DNA of 64,000 bases from Zygnema cylindricum (GCA_037447655.1 JBBHKE010002277.1:257885-321884), one strand, 5' to 3'. Counted from the stretch's first letter, positions 21,701-32,639 are shown. Notes: a model not told the origin generated them from the letters alone. Made by a program: numbers and translations.

Positions 21701-23119
21701 AGCTTTAAAGACTCCCTTTCTGGTGAAAGTATCATACTCTTTGTCATCTAACACAGACGTAGAGACAAGATTTTTACTCAACTGAGGAATGTAAAGTACA
21801 TCTGAGAATGTAAGTATAGAAGTCTTACCCTCCACTAAGACTTTTAGATCTACTGATCCCACTAGTTTTGTAGTAACCACTCTCCCATCCCCATACTCTA
21901 TCTCTACAGTATGAATCTTTCTTAGCTTAGTGAAGAGTTCTTTATCACGACACATATGCATGGATGCACCTGAGTCGATGATCCATCCTTCCTGTGGAGC
22001 TTCCCGAATTGCTCCAAGGGCACACTTCTGCCTCCGAGGGATCTCCTTCTCCTCCAGACTCTCTTCAAGAAGAAGCTCCCCATCCTCCTCAGAGGACTCA
22101 TCCTCGGTTTCTCCTGACACTTTTGTAACCACAAGTGCCTTTTTCTTCCCTTCGGAAGAACCTCCTCCACGGTTCTCTTGGAGCCTCAGTTCTGATAGCT
22201 TGACACAATCTGCAATAAAGTGTCCCGACATTTTGCAATAATGACAAAGACCTTTTGGGGGCCTTTGTCCCCCATAATGATCTCTTTCCCCTCTATAAGG
22301 TTTCTTCGGGTCGTTCCCCCATCAATCCCCTCCTGCTACTACGGCTTGAATGCTCTTTCCTCCTCTCTTAATCTCCATTATGTTTTCCTGCACAAGTATC
22401 ATCCTGACTACTGTGTTCCATTTCCATGAACTATCAGGCATTCCCTGTACTCAGTACACTATGTTTTCGAACTCATGTGGTAATTTCATGATATGGGTGT
22501 TAACTTTCATTTTTATTGTACCTGTCCACCCGGCACTTTCCATTTCCATATACAAACAAGAAAGATCATTACACTAATCTAACATCTTTCCTCCTTTGTA
22601 AGTGTAACTCAATAGCTTTTGCTCAGCCAACTGGAGCTCCTGAATAGTTCTAGCTCTATAAATCTCCACTAAACTCTCCCACAAATCCTCGACCTTGTAA
22701 ATGTGAAGATGAGGAGTGGCCAAACCTTGAGTGAGGTGCCTCAGAATGAAGTTCTTGGCAGCCATGTTTACATCCTCCCACATTTGAGTATCGTTCTCCA
22801 CGGTCTTCACGGTCGCTGCTCCGGATATTGTGGGAATAGGAGTGAGGGGTGTCTCCTTCCCTTTCTCATTTTCAGACACACTGCTGTCCACATCATTTGC
22901 CTCTTTCGCTGAGGCAGCCATTGTTGCACAAAACCTTACTCCCCCAAATCCTGGTGGAGTTCCCGAAGGTGGACGTTTCACTTGTCCACTGACGATACCC
23001 CAGTATCGTTTTTCACACAAAGCTCCCATCATCATGGATTCCCAATAGATGAACCCATATCCATTGAAGGTGGGCACCCTAGAGGGTGGGCCCATAACCT
23101 GAAATTTTGTGTCCTCCAT
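18734..23119 (-). pseudogene. gag-pol: Inner copia element: gag-pol polyprotein, one frame with about nine nonsense codons
   Basis: Retrotransposon polyprotein that would package, reverse-transcribe and integrate the element. All parts lie in one minus frame. Gag starts at 23119 (ATG inside the LTR; a second ATG lies in the primer site). The zinc knuckle CHYCKMSGHFIADC is at about 22246-22205. Protease motif WIIDSGAS lies near 21980. The integrase HHCC (HKRLGHVH...CSGCAQGKAH) is followed by the core (RSDNGGEY and PEQNGVAERLNRT). Reverse transcriptase is at 20416-19649 with YVDD, and RNase H at 19648 onward with WSDACYGD and MEAEYMA. Stops fall near 22574, 22455, 22322, 21265, 20847, 20592, 20447, 20438 and 19647. 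The first catalytic Asp of integrase (usually HTDIWG) reads HTHIWG. A polypurine tract lies at 18759-18770. No frameshift is needed, so the decay is by point mutation and recent. Confidence 0.93.
23085..23099 (-). other. Primer-binding site of the inner copia element (initiator tRNA-Met anticodon arm)
   Basis: The plus strand reads GGTGGGCCCATAACC, identical in sequence to the anticodon stem-loop strand of plant initiator tRNA-Met as I know it. In element sense this is GGTTATGGGCCCACC, directly after the 5' LTR end ...TTTCA. It overlaps the gag frame and contains an in-frame ATG. Confidence 0.8.
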
Positions 23120-24115
23120 TAGACTAAAGAATACAGGAAGCCTCTAGATAGTATTTAACTAACCCACTTTAAGCCACGACCACTGCTGCCCAAGAAGGCA
23201 AACCGACTATTTGACTGCACCCCTGTGCAGCCTTAACTCTCCTGAGTCTGTAGCAAAAAGTATCACTGAAAACGGCCAACCAACCGATAAGTTATGAGGC
23301 ACTAAAAATGCCAATTTGTACAAACTCTCAAAGGGAGAGGTGACTACCTACCAAAATTTTCTAAGTCCTGATTCCTTCTAATAACTTCTATCTACTGAAG
23401 TACGGACTTATCAAATTACTGTACCGTACCAAAAGGTACTACCACCAGTGTACGTTTTGTACGGCCTATGTACGACAAGGCTATTAAGTGGACGCGTGTC
23501 CGGTTTTTACTTGTCCGTACATTCCTCGGAATTCCTATGACCAAATGTCATCTCTCCACGTGGCTCCAGGTCATGCCACGTTACAAAACGCCAAGGTGAC
23601 CACTCCGGGATTTCGGCGATGACGTGCGCCGTCGGATTCATAATGAGTCGTAATCGTAGCCGTCATAATTACTTGCGAGATATTTGTTTCGCTGTTCAAA
23701 CAAATTCGAGGTATTCATTCTGAAATGATGTCGTACTAAAATTGTATCTATGCACGCCGTATCTAGTTTTATTTAAATGGATTTCTTACTTCCTAAATGT
23801 ATAAATATCTATCACACTCTATAGCATTTAGCATTGGTCCTAGTCTAGTAGGATAAAGCTGACCGCTATCGGCCAACTTGACGAACCGCAGGTACCGGGT
23901 TCAAATCCCGGGTCCGTCAAGAATATTTTAGTAACCTACTAAAAATAACTGCCTTTGAACTAAGGCAGCCATGGATCAACCACCCTCTCTATCCTTTAGT
24001 GACTATAACAAGTATGGAGGCTAGAGAGAGGAGGTGGAGGCAGGCTGTCTGTCCTTTTTCTTTTTCCTAACATATTAAACCTAGAAAATACTATAGAAAT
24101 CTATGAATTTCAACA
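23100..24115 (-). repeat. 5' LTR of the inner copia element
   Basis: Partner of 17741-18758. In element sense it runs TGTTGAAATTC...ACACAAAATTTCA. It carries the plus-strand tRNA-like module (about 23835-23925) with a perfect T-arm stem CCGGG-TTCAAAT-CCCGG, the CTCTC/GAGAG hairpin block (23950-24045), and CACGTGGC motifs near 23560. The gag ATG used by the long frame (23119) lies within its last 20 bp. Confidence 0.9.
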
Positions 24116-24574
24116 AGACTCAAGGTGGATATGGAACTCAATGGTAGGAATGATTCTCGTTCGGGAGAATACGATTGAGATCCGAAAGGGTGGAAAGAGT
24201 GGGTAAGCCTTGATTGCTAGGATCTATTGGAGGAACAAGGATTCCCAGAGACCAGTCGGAAATTACGAAGGGGGGGAGCAGAAAAATCAGACCGACGAGT
24301 TTGGACCAAGGGCTCCCAAGGGTTTATGTCATTGCTGTAAGAAACCACGGCACTATATGGCGGAGTGCACTAAGCTAACTAAGCTTCGAATAAAGGAGGG
24401 GCAGACCGGTGGAACCTCGAGAGGAAAGAAAAAGGCCCTTGTGACACAGGTACATGAGGTGGAATCCGAAAACGAGGACGATGAGCTCCTATTGGATGAG
24501 GAGTTGGAAGCGACAAACGAGGTAGAAATTCCACGAAGCAGAATTGTGCTTTCGGTGGATTGAAAGGTGAAGCA
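24116..24574 (+). pseudogene. gag: Outer copia element: gag, second part, with intact zinc knuckle
   Basis: Restarts right after the inner element: D-S-R-W-I-W-N-S-M-V-G-M-I-L-V-R-E, then a stop, then the frame 24210-24563. The CCHC knuckle CHCCKKPRHYMAEC has all four ligands. It is followed by a basic then acidic linker typical of the gag-protease junction in this family. Joined conceptually with 17084-17740 this is one gag. Confidence 0.88.
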
Positions 24575-25230
24575 GGTTGGATTGTAGATTCAGGTGCCTT
24601 CCTAAGGATAAACACCTATTCACTAAGATAAGAAAGATTCCCACCGTAGAGATAGAGTACGGGGATGGGAGGATATTCACTACTACTCTTGTAGGATCGG
24701 TAGATCTGAAAGTGTTAGTAGAAGGAAAGACATCCATAGTTACATTCTCCGATGTATCATTTATTCCATAGCAGAACAAAAACCTCATCTCTACGTCTGT
24801 ATTAGATGATAAGCGTTTTGATACTAGCACTAGGAAAGAAGTCTTTACTGTTAGTTTTGAGGAGGAAGTTTATTTCAGTGCTGAAAAAAGGTAGCCAAGG
24901 GATGTTAAGGCTGATTTTAAGCAATGAAAAAAAGAAACTTTATTATGCTGGTGATCATGATATAATGATGTGGCATAAGAGGCTTGGGCATGTGAATCTA
25001 GATAAGCCAAGAGAGATGAAAGAGATGGGAGTGGTGGAAGGAATTTAGTTCAGTGAGAGTGAAAATCTAAGTGATTGTAGTGGATGTGCTCAAGGTAAAG
25101 CACACAGATTACATTTTCCCAAAACAACCACCTATAGGGGAGAAAAGATTATAGATTTATTACACAAAGATATTTGGGGACCGACCAAAGTGCCCTCACT
25201 GGGGGGGAAGAGAAGATGACATTCTTGCAG
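24575..25230 (+). pseudogene. pol: Outer copia element: protease and integrase N-terminal region, decayed
   Basis: A protease-like GWIVDSGA is followed by a short deletion of the usual SMHMC stretch and a frameshift into KDKHLFTKIRKI and VEIEYGDGR (24577-24771). Then come VLDDK and the integrase zinc-binding HKRLGHVN...CSGCAQGKAH (about 24970-25110) and HKDIWGPTKVPSLGGKR. This copy keeps the first catalytic Asp (KDIWG) that the inner element has lost. The remaining integrase core is missing. Confidence 0.8.
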
Positions 25231-25688
25231 GTACAAATCAGACCGAAAAGGACTCGGCTGCAAAAACTCTAGTGACAACTCTACCCGAAGCGAAAGACGT
25301 GGTAGAAATTGATTCAAAATCAAGGGATAGGGGAGAAGCCAAGATTGTTTGAAAGAACCCACGAGAACCATCTATTGGGGCCACAGATTTTGAAAGGGGA
25401 AGGAGAAGTAGCAAAAGATTCCAAGAATAACAGGTTAATAACAGGGTAACAAAACTATCTCATCAAGATGAACCTCAAACTTATGGAGAGGCGATGACTT
25501 GTCCGGAAAAGAACCGGTGGAAGACAGGCATTAATGAGGAGATGGCCTCAATTATGGCAGTCGATACTTGGAAACTGGTGGACTGTCCACCTAACCGAAA
25601 ACCAATCGGTTATAAGTAGGTTTTCAAATTAAAACAGAACCCGGATTGAGCGAAACAGAACACCATTGAGCGTTACAAAGCCCGTTTA
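25231..25688 (+). pseudogene. pol: Outer copia element: integrase C-terminal to RT linker, with internal deletion
   Basis: The integrase catalytic core expected here (RSDNGGEY and PEQNG motifs) is absent. From about 25455 homology returns with KLSHQDEPQTYGEA, EEMASIMAVDTWKLVDCPP and KPIGYK, interrupted by stops and leading into the reverse transcriptase. Roughly 25231-25450 holds acidic linker-like sequence I cannot align with confidence. Confidence 0.6.
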
Positions 25689-26462
25689 GTGGCAAAAGGA
25701 TTTACACAGAAAGAAGGAATCGATTACGATGAAACCTTTGCCCCGGTGGTCAGATTTCCCTCCGTCCGCATACTTCTCACTCTAGCAGTAGCGGAAGACA
25801 TGGAAGTGCACCAGATGGACATCAAGACAACCTTTTTGCATGGAGAATTGGAAGAGGAGATCTTCATGCGACAACCCGAAGGATTTGTGGAGGAAGGAGA
25901 GGGGAGTAAGGTATGCCGGCTGATTAAATCTCTTTATGGTTTGAAACAGACCCCTCGACAGTGGAATAAGAAGCTTGATGAGTTTCTTACCGGTCAGGGA
26001 TATATCCGGATCAGCTCAGATCACTCAATCTATGTTTTTGAAGATGAGGAATGTGTTATATTTATTGCAATTTATGTTGATGATTTGCTTGTTTTAAGTA
26101 AATCAATGGAAAAAATTATGAAACTGAAAAACGATCTTAAAGGGAGATTTGAAATGAACGATATGGGGGAAGCAAAATATATTTTGGGAATTCAAGTAGA
26201 AAGAGACCAAGAAAGAAAGATTATAAGATTGACTCAAAATGAAGCAATAAAGAACATGCTGGAAAAATTTCAGATAGATAAAGCTAATAGTTGTACAACT
26301 TCAATGGAGTTAAAAAAGGGAAGTGAGGGGAGTGAGGAAGAAGGAGTCATAGTCTTAGACGAGGAATTAAGTTCTGAAGAACAGAAGTTCATGCAAACTA
26401 TTCCTTACAGGCAAGTAGTGGGAAGCCTAATCTATTTTATGAATTGTACATGGCCAGATTAA
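25689..26462 (+). pseudogene. pol: Outer copia element: reverse transcriptase
   Basis: An open frame of 257 codons collinear with the inner element's reverse transcriptase: KGFTQKEGIDYDETFAPVVR, MDIKTTFLHGELEEEIFMRQ, SLYGLKQTPRQWNKKLDEFL, and the catalytic YVDD within AIYVDDLLVLSKS. It continues without a stop through the GIQVERD region, where the inner copy has a stop, to CTWPD and then a stop. About 55 codons are deleted before the RNase H part. The domain itself looks intact, but the element is not. Confidence 0.92.
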
Positions 26463-26965
26463 GCTGCAGCTGTAGGAGTGCTGAGTAGAATTTTAAACTG
26501 CCAATTATGGTGTTGCTCCGATGAGGAGATGTATTTCTGGATATGTATTATATGTGGGTGATGGGGCTTGCTGTTGGAGTAGCAAACAGCAAAAGGTTAT
26601 TGCTCAGTCCACCATGGAGGGTGAGTATATGGCCTCTTGCTCTGCTGCAAAAGAATTGATGTGGGTAAAGTCTTTGTTTGGTGAGCTTGGTCACCTTAAG
26701 AGTGGTGTGCACAATTATTTTTGTGATAATCATGCAGCGATCGCTATTTCTGCCAATCCTAAACATCATTTTAAAGTCAAACACATGGACATTAGACTCA
26801 ACTTTGATAGAGAGAAAGTAGAAAACAAAATAATCAGTTTAGAGTACCAACCACATAGTGAGATGGTAGCAGATATGATGACCAAACCTGTGCCTTCCCC
26901 TAAGGTAAATTTCTGCAGGGAGAAGTGTGGTCTAAAGTTAAAGAGTGACTAGGAAATAAGGGGAG
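26463..26965 (+). pseudogene. pol: Outer copia element: RNase H and polypurine tract
   Basis: The frame 26521-26952 gives MRRCISGYVLYVGDGACCWS, STMEGEYMASCSAAKELMWV, FCDNHAAIAISANPKHHFKV and VADMMTKPVPSPKV, the copia RNase H C-terminal half. The WSD-bearing N-terminal part is deleted. The polypurine tract GGAAATAAGGGGAG ends at 26965, directly before the 3' LTR. Confidence 0.88.
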
Positions 26966-28015
26966 TGTAGAAATCGATGGTTTTTTTAGTATTTTCTAGG
27001 TCTAAAATAAAGTGTAGAAAAAGAAGCCAAGGCAGTCTGTCTCTAACTTCTCTCTCCAACTCCCACACTTTTTGCAGTCACTGAGAAGTTGGAGAGAAAG
27101 TTAGTGCCATGGCTGCCTATGCTATCCAGAGATTTACGGGGTAATAAAGTAGTTGATTTACTAAAAGGATAGCTGTCACCTAAAAGATTTGATCCTGGTA
27201 CCTACGGATGGATAATGCCGCCGGCAGCCGGTAGCCTCATCTATTTAGCCTAAGATTAGAGGTTAAGATATAGGGTTTAATTAATATATAAACGTTAACA
27301 TATAGGTTAATTCATTTAACGGCAACTATATACGGAATACATAGAGTCAGTTATGAAAAGTACGGATTACGAGTACGGAGAATAAATAAGTACCGCGCAT
27401 TTGTTTCGATAGCGAAACAAATACATCGCAAATATTTATGACGGTTATGATTGAAATCTGCATTCAATCGGATGGCGTGAAAGAATGCTGAGATTGCAAA
27501 ATAAGATTTCGGCAGTTTATGGTCGCCGCCACATCGGATAACATGTGGCACCACGACATTGGATTTCGGCATCTTCAGTGATTACGGAAACGAATCCAGA
27601 AAAGACACGTGTCAATTTTTTGGTCATGTCGTACAATGTTCGTACATAAAGTACACCGGTAGTTGTACCTTTATGTAGAGTACAGTAATATAATTGGTGC
27701 CGTACGTTAATCGATAGAGTTTTAGAGAGAGATAGGACTTAGAAAAATTTGGTAGATAGGACCCTCTCTCCTAGAAAGCTTTTGTACAAAAGGTCTACTT
27801 TGACCCTCCATAACTTACTGCTCAGGGAAGCGAATTCAGATATTCTTTTTGCTATTAACTCAGGGGAGTCTTGCCATCACAAGGGTGAAGGTGGTCAGAG
27901 TTTTTGTTTGCCAGGGTGGCAGTTATTTGTGCTGAAAGACAAAGGGGTCAGGGTTATCCTACAGGCTTCGTGTGAGTTGCCTACTCTGAGGTCCTATGGA
28001 GGTCTCTGAGTTACA
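26966..28015 (+). repeat. 3' LTR of the outer copia element
   Basis: Partner of 16018-17068, TGTAGAAATCG...GAGTTACA. It contains the hairpin block (about 27040-27105), the antisense tRNA-like module (about 27180-27262) and CTGTACAAAAGG-type promoter sequence (TTGTACAAAAGG near 27782). Both LTRs show scattered differences, so this element is older than the inner one. Confidence 0.85.
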
Positions 28016-28119
28016 ATGTGGTGTAGCATACGCATAGACAGTCGAAAATACCAGCAAGTGGGGAAAGTAGCGAATAAAAAGCGACGTGGACGAGTTTTAG
28101 AGACGGCCATACAAAAAGT

Positions 28120-28530
28120 AAGCACTTTAACAATACCCTAAATATCTTTTTCTAGTCTAATGGGATATAACCGGCCATCCATAGCCGCCCGAGACCTGCC
28201 CGGCACTTCCGCCAAAAAACTTCCTATAACCATAGTTGTTCATAGCGATTAGTGTGAACGTTTCAATCGTGACAAATTATCAGTTTCTAAGTTTTCCCTT
28301 AAATGACCGCTAAACTATTATGAATGTTTAAATAAATATGACACTCCATGTCGGTATCGGAATTTCTTCATCAACTAGTAGCGGATATTGTGAAAGTAGA
28401 CTACGCCAGGACTCTGGCACACCCGGGTTCGATCGTCCGCAAGGGCACATTTTTATCAAATTCCGTGTGTCTAAGCCTATTTGACACGCAGCCATGGCTG
28501 CCTTCTCTCTGCTTTCTCTCTCTATCTATC
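28120..28530 (-). repeat. Degenerate LTR relic with tRNA-like module
   Basis: Holds CTTTTTCTAGTCTAATGGGATATAACC near 28150, a tRNA-like stretch about 28365-28445 ending CACCCGGGTTCGATCGTCCG, and CGCAGCCATGGCTGCCTTCT followed by CTCTCTCTAT. This is the order seen in minus-orientation LTRs here. Boundaries are not clear. Confidence 0.45.
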
Positions 28531-28679
28531 AGACAGCACACGAGTGCAAAAAAATAAAGTACAGACCATGTACAAATGACATTTTTCACATTAAGCATTG
28601 CACAACATAAAAAAACAAAGTATTAAAAAAAGAGCAATTATATTAATCCAAAAAAAATGTACATCTTTTTCGTCTATCT

Positions 28680-30660
28680 CTACTCTAAATCCTCTTCCCC
28701 TACATCAACGTCCATGATGTCTTCAGCCGAACCCTCTTCCCCTACCTCCCCTTCTTTTTCTTCCCATGCCATCATGTTCTCTTCATAACTAACATCCTTA
28801 GTCTTCTTTAACAGTCTGAGATTAGTGAAAACCCATACCAGATCATTAGCCCCTTTGGCCGTTAATCTATTTCTTTTCTTAGAATGTATATGGTCATATG
28901 TTGACCAATTCCGCTCACAGGAGCTGGTAGCTGAGCATTCTGCAAGTATCTTTACTGCAACCTTCTGCAATATAGGAGTGGCAGAGCCAAACTCTTGCCA
29001 CCACTTCTACGTCGGCATCTTCTTTGCACAAGATAGTGTAATTTCCCTGCCAAAAAACTCCCTCAAAACCTCTATATTTCGACAACTCTATGCTGGCGTC
29101 TTTTGTCTCCTCCACATTTGGAAGCATCCTCTCCAACATTGTCTGAAAACCTTCCATAACTGTCGCGTTTGCACTTTGCCCGTATGCAGGACTTTGATAC
29201 TCCGGATCGAGTACAAAGCCGGCCGCATAAATGAGACTATGCGCCATCTTCCACCTCGCCACCCAAGCGGTCTTCAACTCTTCCAAAATTTGCATGCCCT
29301 CGTGAATACTACCTCCTCCAACGCAAGCTAAACTCTCCAAAAACTGTCCAATAGCGTAAAAACCGTGGTAAACCTTCCCCACATTCGGGCCACCTTTGTC
29401 GCATTCCCTCATTAACCTTACCACAAGTTCTGAAATTGACACGGCCTCACTCACTCTAACCCAAAACTCTGTGCTTAAAATGTAGCACCTAATCTTAGCC
29501 CCCATATCCTGTACATAGGCTTCCCCACCCATTCATTGAATTTGTCGTCAAACATCAAACGCTCCAAACTCTCTTTCACATCTAATAACCTCTGGGGCAT
29601 AATAAAATTTGTGGTAAACCTAGTCTCTCCAGGTTTCACAAGCCGAAGTTAAGAAATTTATTTAAATATCTCTACACTCATACTATGTTTAGTGATGAAT
29701 TTCAAAATTTCTTTTGCCTCTCGTACAGGTTTGGATATAAATGACAACCTACTCCAATCTTCCAACATCAAGTCGAGAACACGTGTGCAACGCATGGCGT
29801 CCACGTGATAGAAGGGTACTTTGCCGCGAGCAACGAGGCTGCAGCCTTGTTCACAGGGGCAAAATCGGTAATAATGTACACCACATTCTCCACCCCTATA
29901 GCAAATACTCCCTTTTCCAACAGTTGGCATATGTTCTCGACGTCCTTAATATGCCCACTCGTATCTTCTGCCGTCAAAAACATGTCACCTTTCGGGGTGA
30001 CAGCTAGAATATTTAAGAGAGGTTTATCGTCCGTTGCTGTCCACCTGTCTGATGTGATTGTGGCACCGGTGACAGAAATAGTTTCCTCGTAACTTGCCAA
30101 TTCTTTCTTCACCTTCGCCTTGGTCTCTAGTAGGAGACGATTTCTCATTGCACTACGGATTGGTAACTTGTAAGATCCATCTAGATCACCGGTCTTATGC
30201 ACCGCTGCCTTGAAATATGGATCCTCTAAAAGTCAGAATAGCAACCTATTGGCGAAGAAAGCCTTGGCCTAGGCTATATCCACCTCTTTCTTATTATGCC
30301 TATTAAATGCATTTTTTATTCTAGTCTGCACACCTCTTACTTTGGTACTCGGAATTGATGGAAAACTGTTGGTGATACCATCCGAGTCGCACATTACACG
30401 TTTTTTAGAGGATTTTGCAGATTTATGGGTTTCCTACGCACTAAACTCCTCCTTCACCTCATCTGGACACATTGTGCAGGCACTATTCCCTACATTCTTC
30501 ACGTTTCCAAGGAGATGATTCTGATCCTCGTCACTTGGGCGTTATATTCGAAGTTGCAATAAATACAAATTCATAATCGGTTGGCCAGAAGAACCCCACC
30601 GTCTACAGCCGTCACGTGCTCCCACTCCTCTCCTCGATTTCTAGGCATGGTTGCTTCAGT
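28680..30660 (-). pseudogene. hAT-superfamily transposase, decayed
   Basis: Cut-and-paste DNA transposase relic. In minus-strand order: an N-terminal region (about 30650-30205) readable through several stops; a DUF659-like block (30202-29768) with TSDRWTATDDKPLLNILAVT and IITDFAPVNKAAASLLAAKY; a frameshifted continuation (29930-29658); a segment with KPGETRFTTNFIMPQRLLDV (about 29640-29580); the frame 29532-28915; and the hAT dimerisation motif SSCERNWSTYDHIHSKKRNRL split across 28970-28680. An acidic tail ends at 28680. Several stops and at least two frame changes make it non-functional. Terminal inverted repeats and an 8-bp duplication were not found. A solo LTR lies just upstream of its 5' end. 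Confidence 0.88.
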
Positions 30661-30702
30661 CAAAGTCTAGAAGAGAGGATACTAAAAAGCTTGGGAGAGA
30701 GG

Positions 30703-31702
30703 TGCAATTCTGTGTCCTCCATTCGACAACAGAATACAAGAAGCCTTTAGAATGTGTTTAACTAACCCACTTCAAGCCACAATCACTGCTTCCCAAGATG
30801 GCAAAATGACAGTTTGATTGCACCCCTATGCAGCTTAGACTCCCTTGAGTCCGTAGCAAAAAGAATCACTGAAAATGGCCAACCAATCGATAAGTTATGA
30901 GCCGGAAAAAAATGCCAATTTTATAGAAAGCTCTAATAGAGAGAGAAGACTATCTACCAGATTTTCCTAAGTCCTAAATCCCTCTCACAACCCCTATCTA
31001 CTGAAGCGACCAATCACATGACTGTAAAGTACAGAAAGGTAGTATGGTCGTTGTCCTTTCTGTACAGCCTGTGTACGACAAGGCCACTTAGCAGACGCGT
31101 GTCACTTTTCCACTCGTCCGTATGTTCTCCGGAATTCCCGCGACCAAATATCATCTCTCCACGTGGCGCAAGGTCATGCCACGTCCATAAACGTCAAAGT
31201 GACCATTCTGCGATCTCGGCTGTGATATGCGCCTTCGGATTAAATCCGACATTAAATGTCGACCGTCGAAACAAATGTCCGATTCATTTGTTTCGTGCGA
31301 AATGACGTCCGCGTTGAAATACTTTAACTAGTTCTATGTTCCTTTGTTCACATTGCAGTTAATCGGTTTCAGGATCATGTATCAGTTTAAATACGTATCA
31401 CACCCCATATATTTTAACGGACTTCACGACAGACTGGTTAGAGCTACCGGCTACGCCTTACTTTATCGGTCGGCGATTCGAGTCCTGCCGGACTCAACCT
31501 TTTTTTTGAGAGTGACATTTGTCACTCTTTAGTCCTGCACTAAGGTAGCAATGGCTTAACCACCCTCTCTATCCTTTAGTGACTACAACAGGCATGGGGG
31601 CTAGAGAGAGGAGGTGAAGACAAGCTGTCTGCCCTTTTCTTTTTCCTTTTATACTAACCTATTTAGACCTAGAAAATAACCTAGAAATCAATCAATTTAA
31701 CA
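30703..31702 (-). repeat. Solo copia LTR with perfect target-site duplication
   Basis: Related to the inner element's LTR (TGCAATTCTGTGTCCTCCAT ... TCAATTTAACA), 1000 bp, with no internal domain. The flanks are AGAGG (30698-30702) and AGAGG (31703-31707). It carries a plus-strand tRNA-like module (about 31415-31500: GACTGGTTAGAGCTACCGGC then CGATTCGAGTCCTGCCGGAC), the hairpin block (31555-31625), CCACGTGGC near 31158, and a reverse TATA-like ATTTTATAG near 30920. Confidence 0.88.
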
Positions 31703-32289
31703 AGAGGAGGGTAGGATACAGGGAGGCAGCTTCCTTGCGGTTTCGTTTTCAATATTTCATGGCGGCTTCTTTCAAATTTTTTTGAAGAAGACGCCCGTAC
31801 AATTTTCAAACTTATCCCGCGAAAATAGTATGACGTTTCAACGTCTCTTTTCTAAAATGTCCGTACATTTTCAATGAAGAGACGTACAAGTTACGTGATA
31901 TTTCTGTTCAGTTCATTGAACAGAAAGTATCAATAACTACGACGTATCTTTTCCTCGAATTCCGTACATTTCCGTAAAAAAACCGTACATATTACGGGAA
32001 TTATTGTACTTTCCCCGTAAATTGTCAGTTTCAGTTTACAGTAGACGTTTTTTTGCGATTTTCAAAATCGTTACGAATTATACGTTTCAATCGTAAAATT
32101 TGAAAAAATCGCACGATTTGAACAACACTTCTTTCCGTACATACTCCTACAAGGTACAATGAAAACCGAATGTACGGAAAGGATAACCATTGGTACGAAG
32201 ACACGTGTACATGAGAAACGATGATATATCCGTACGGAAAACTTGTAAAGTACGGTATGTCAAGTCAATGAAGGGGGATAGCGGGGTTG
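31703..32289. other. No gene seen; palindrome-rich intergenic DNA
   Basis: AT-rich, with many small GTAC-centred and self-complementary stretches, such as TTCAAATTTTTTTGAA near 31770 and a pair of GTTCATTGAAC-like arms near 31915. Nothing coding is recognised. Confidence 0.5.
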
Positions 32290-32625
32290 AGATGTACATT
32301 CTTCCCCTCTCTTCCTCCCCCGGACCCCTTAAATCGCTCTCCCTCCTCCCCCTTTTCCCATTTTTTACGCTTTCGTCTTCTCTCCCTGTCCCTCTTTTCT
32401 CTCCCTCGCTCTCTCTCTTCCGTTCCCTCTCTTCCGTTTCTTACCTCTTTTTCCTCTCTTCCTTCTTTTTTTTCCCTCCTCTTTCTCCCCTTTTTCCTCC
32501 CTCTCCTCTGACTTCCCTCTGTGCCTCTCCCTCCTCCCCCTCCTCTCCCTCTTTCTCTCCTCTCCCTCCTCTCCCTCCTCTCCCTCCTCTCCCTCCTCTC
32601 CCTTCTCTAGTAGCGCACTGGGAAT
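32290..32625. repeat. Polypyrimidine (CCT/CTCTTC) tract
   Basis: A C/T-only run, nearly pure CTCCCTCCT at 32545-32600. Frames on both strands (Pro/Ser/Leu or Glu/Arg-Gly rich) are artefacts. Confidence 0.9.
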
Positions 32626-32639
32626 AATGGGAAGCAATT

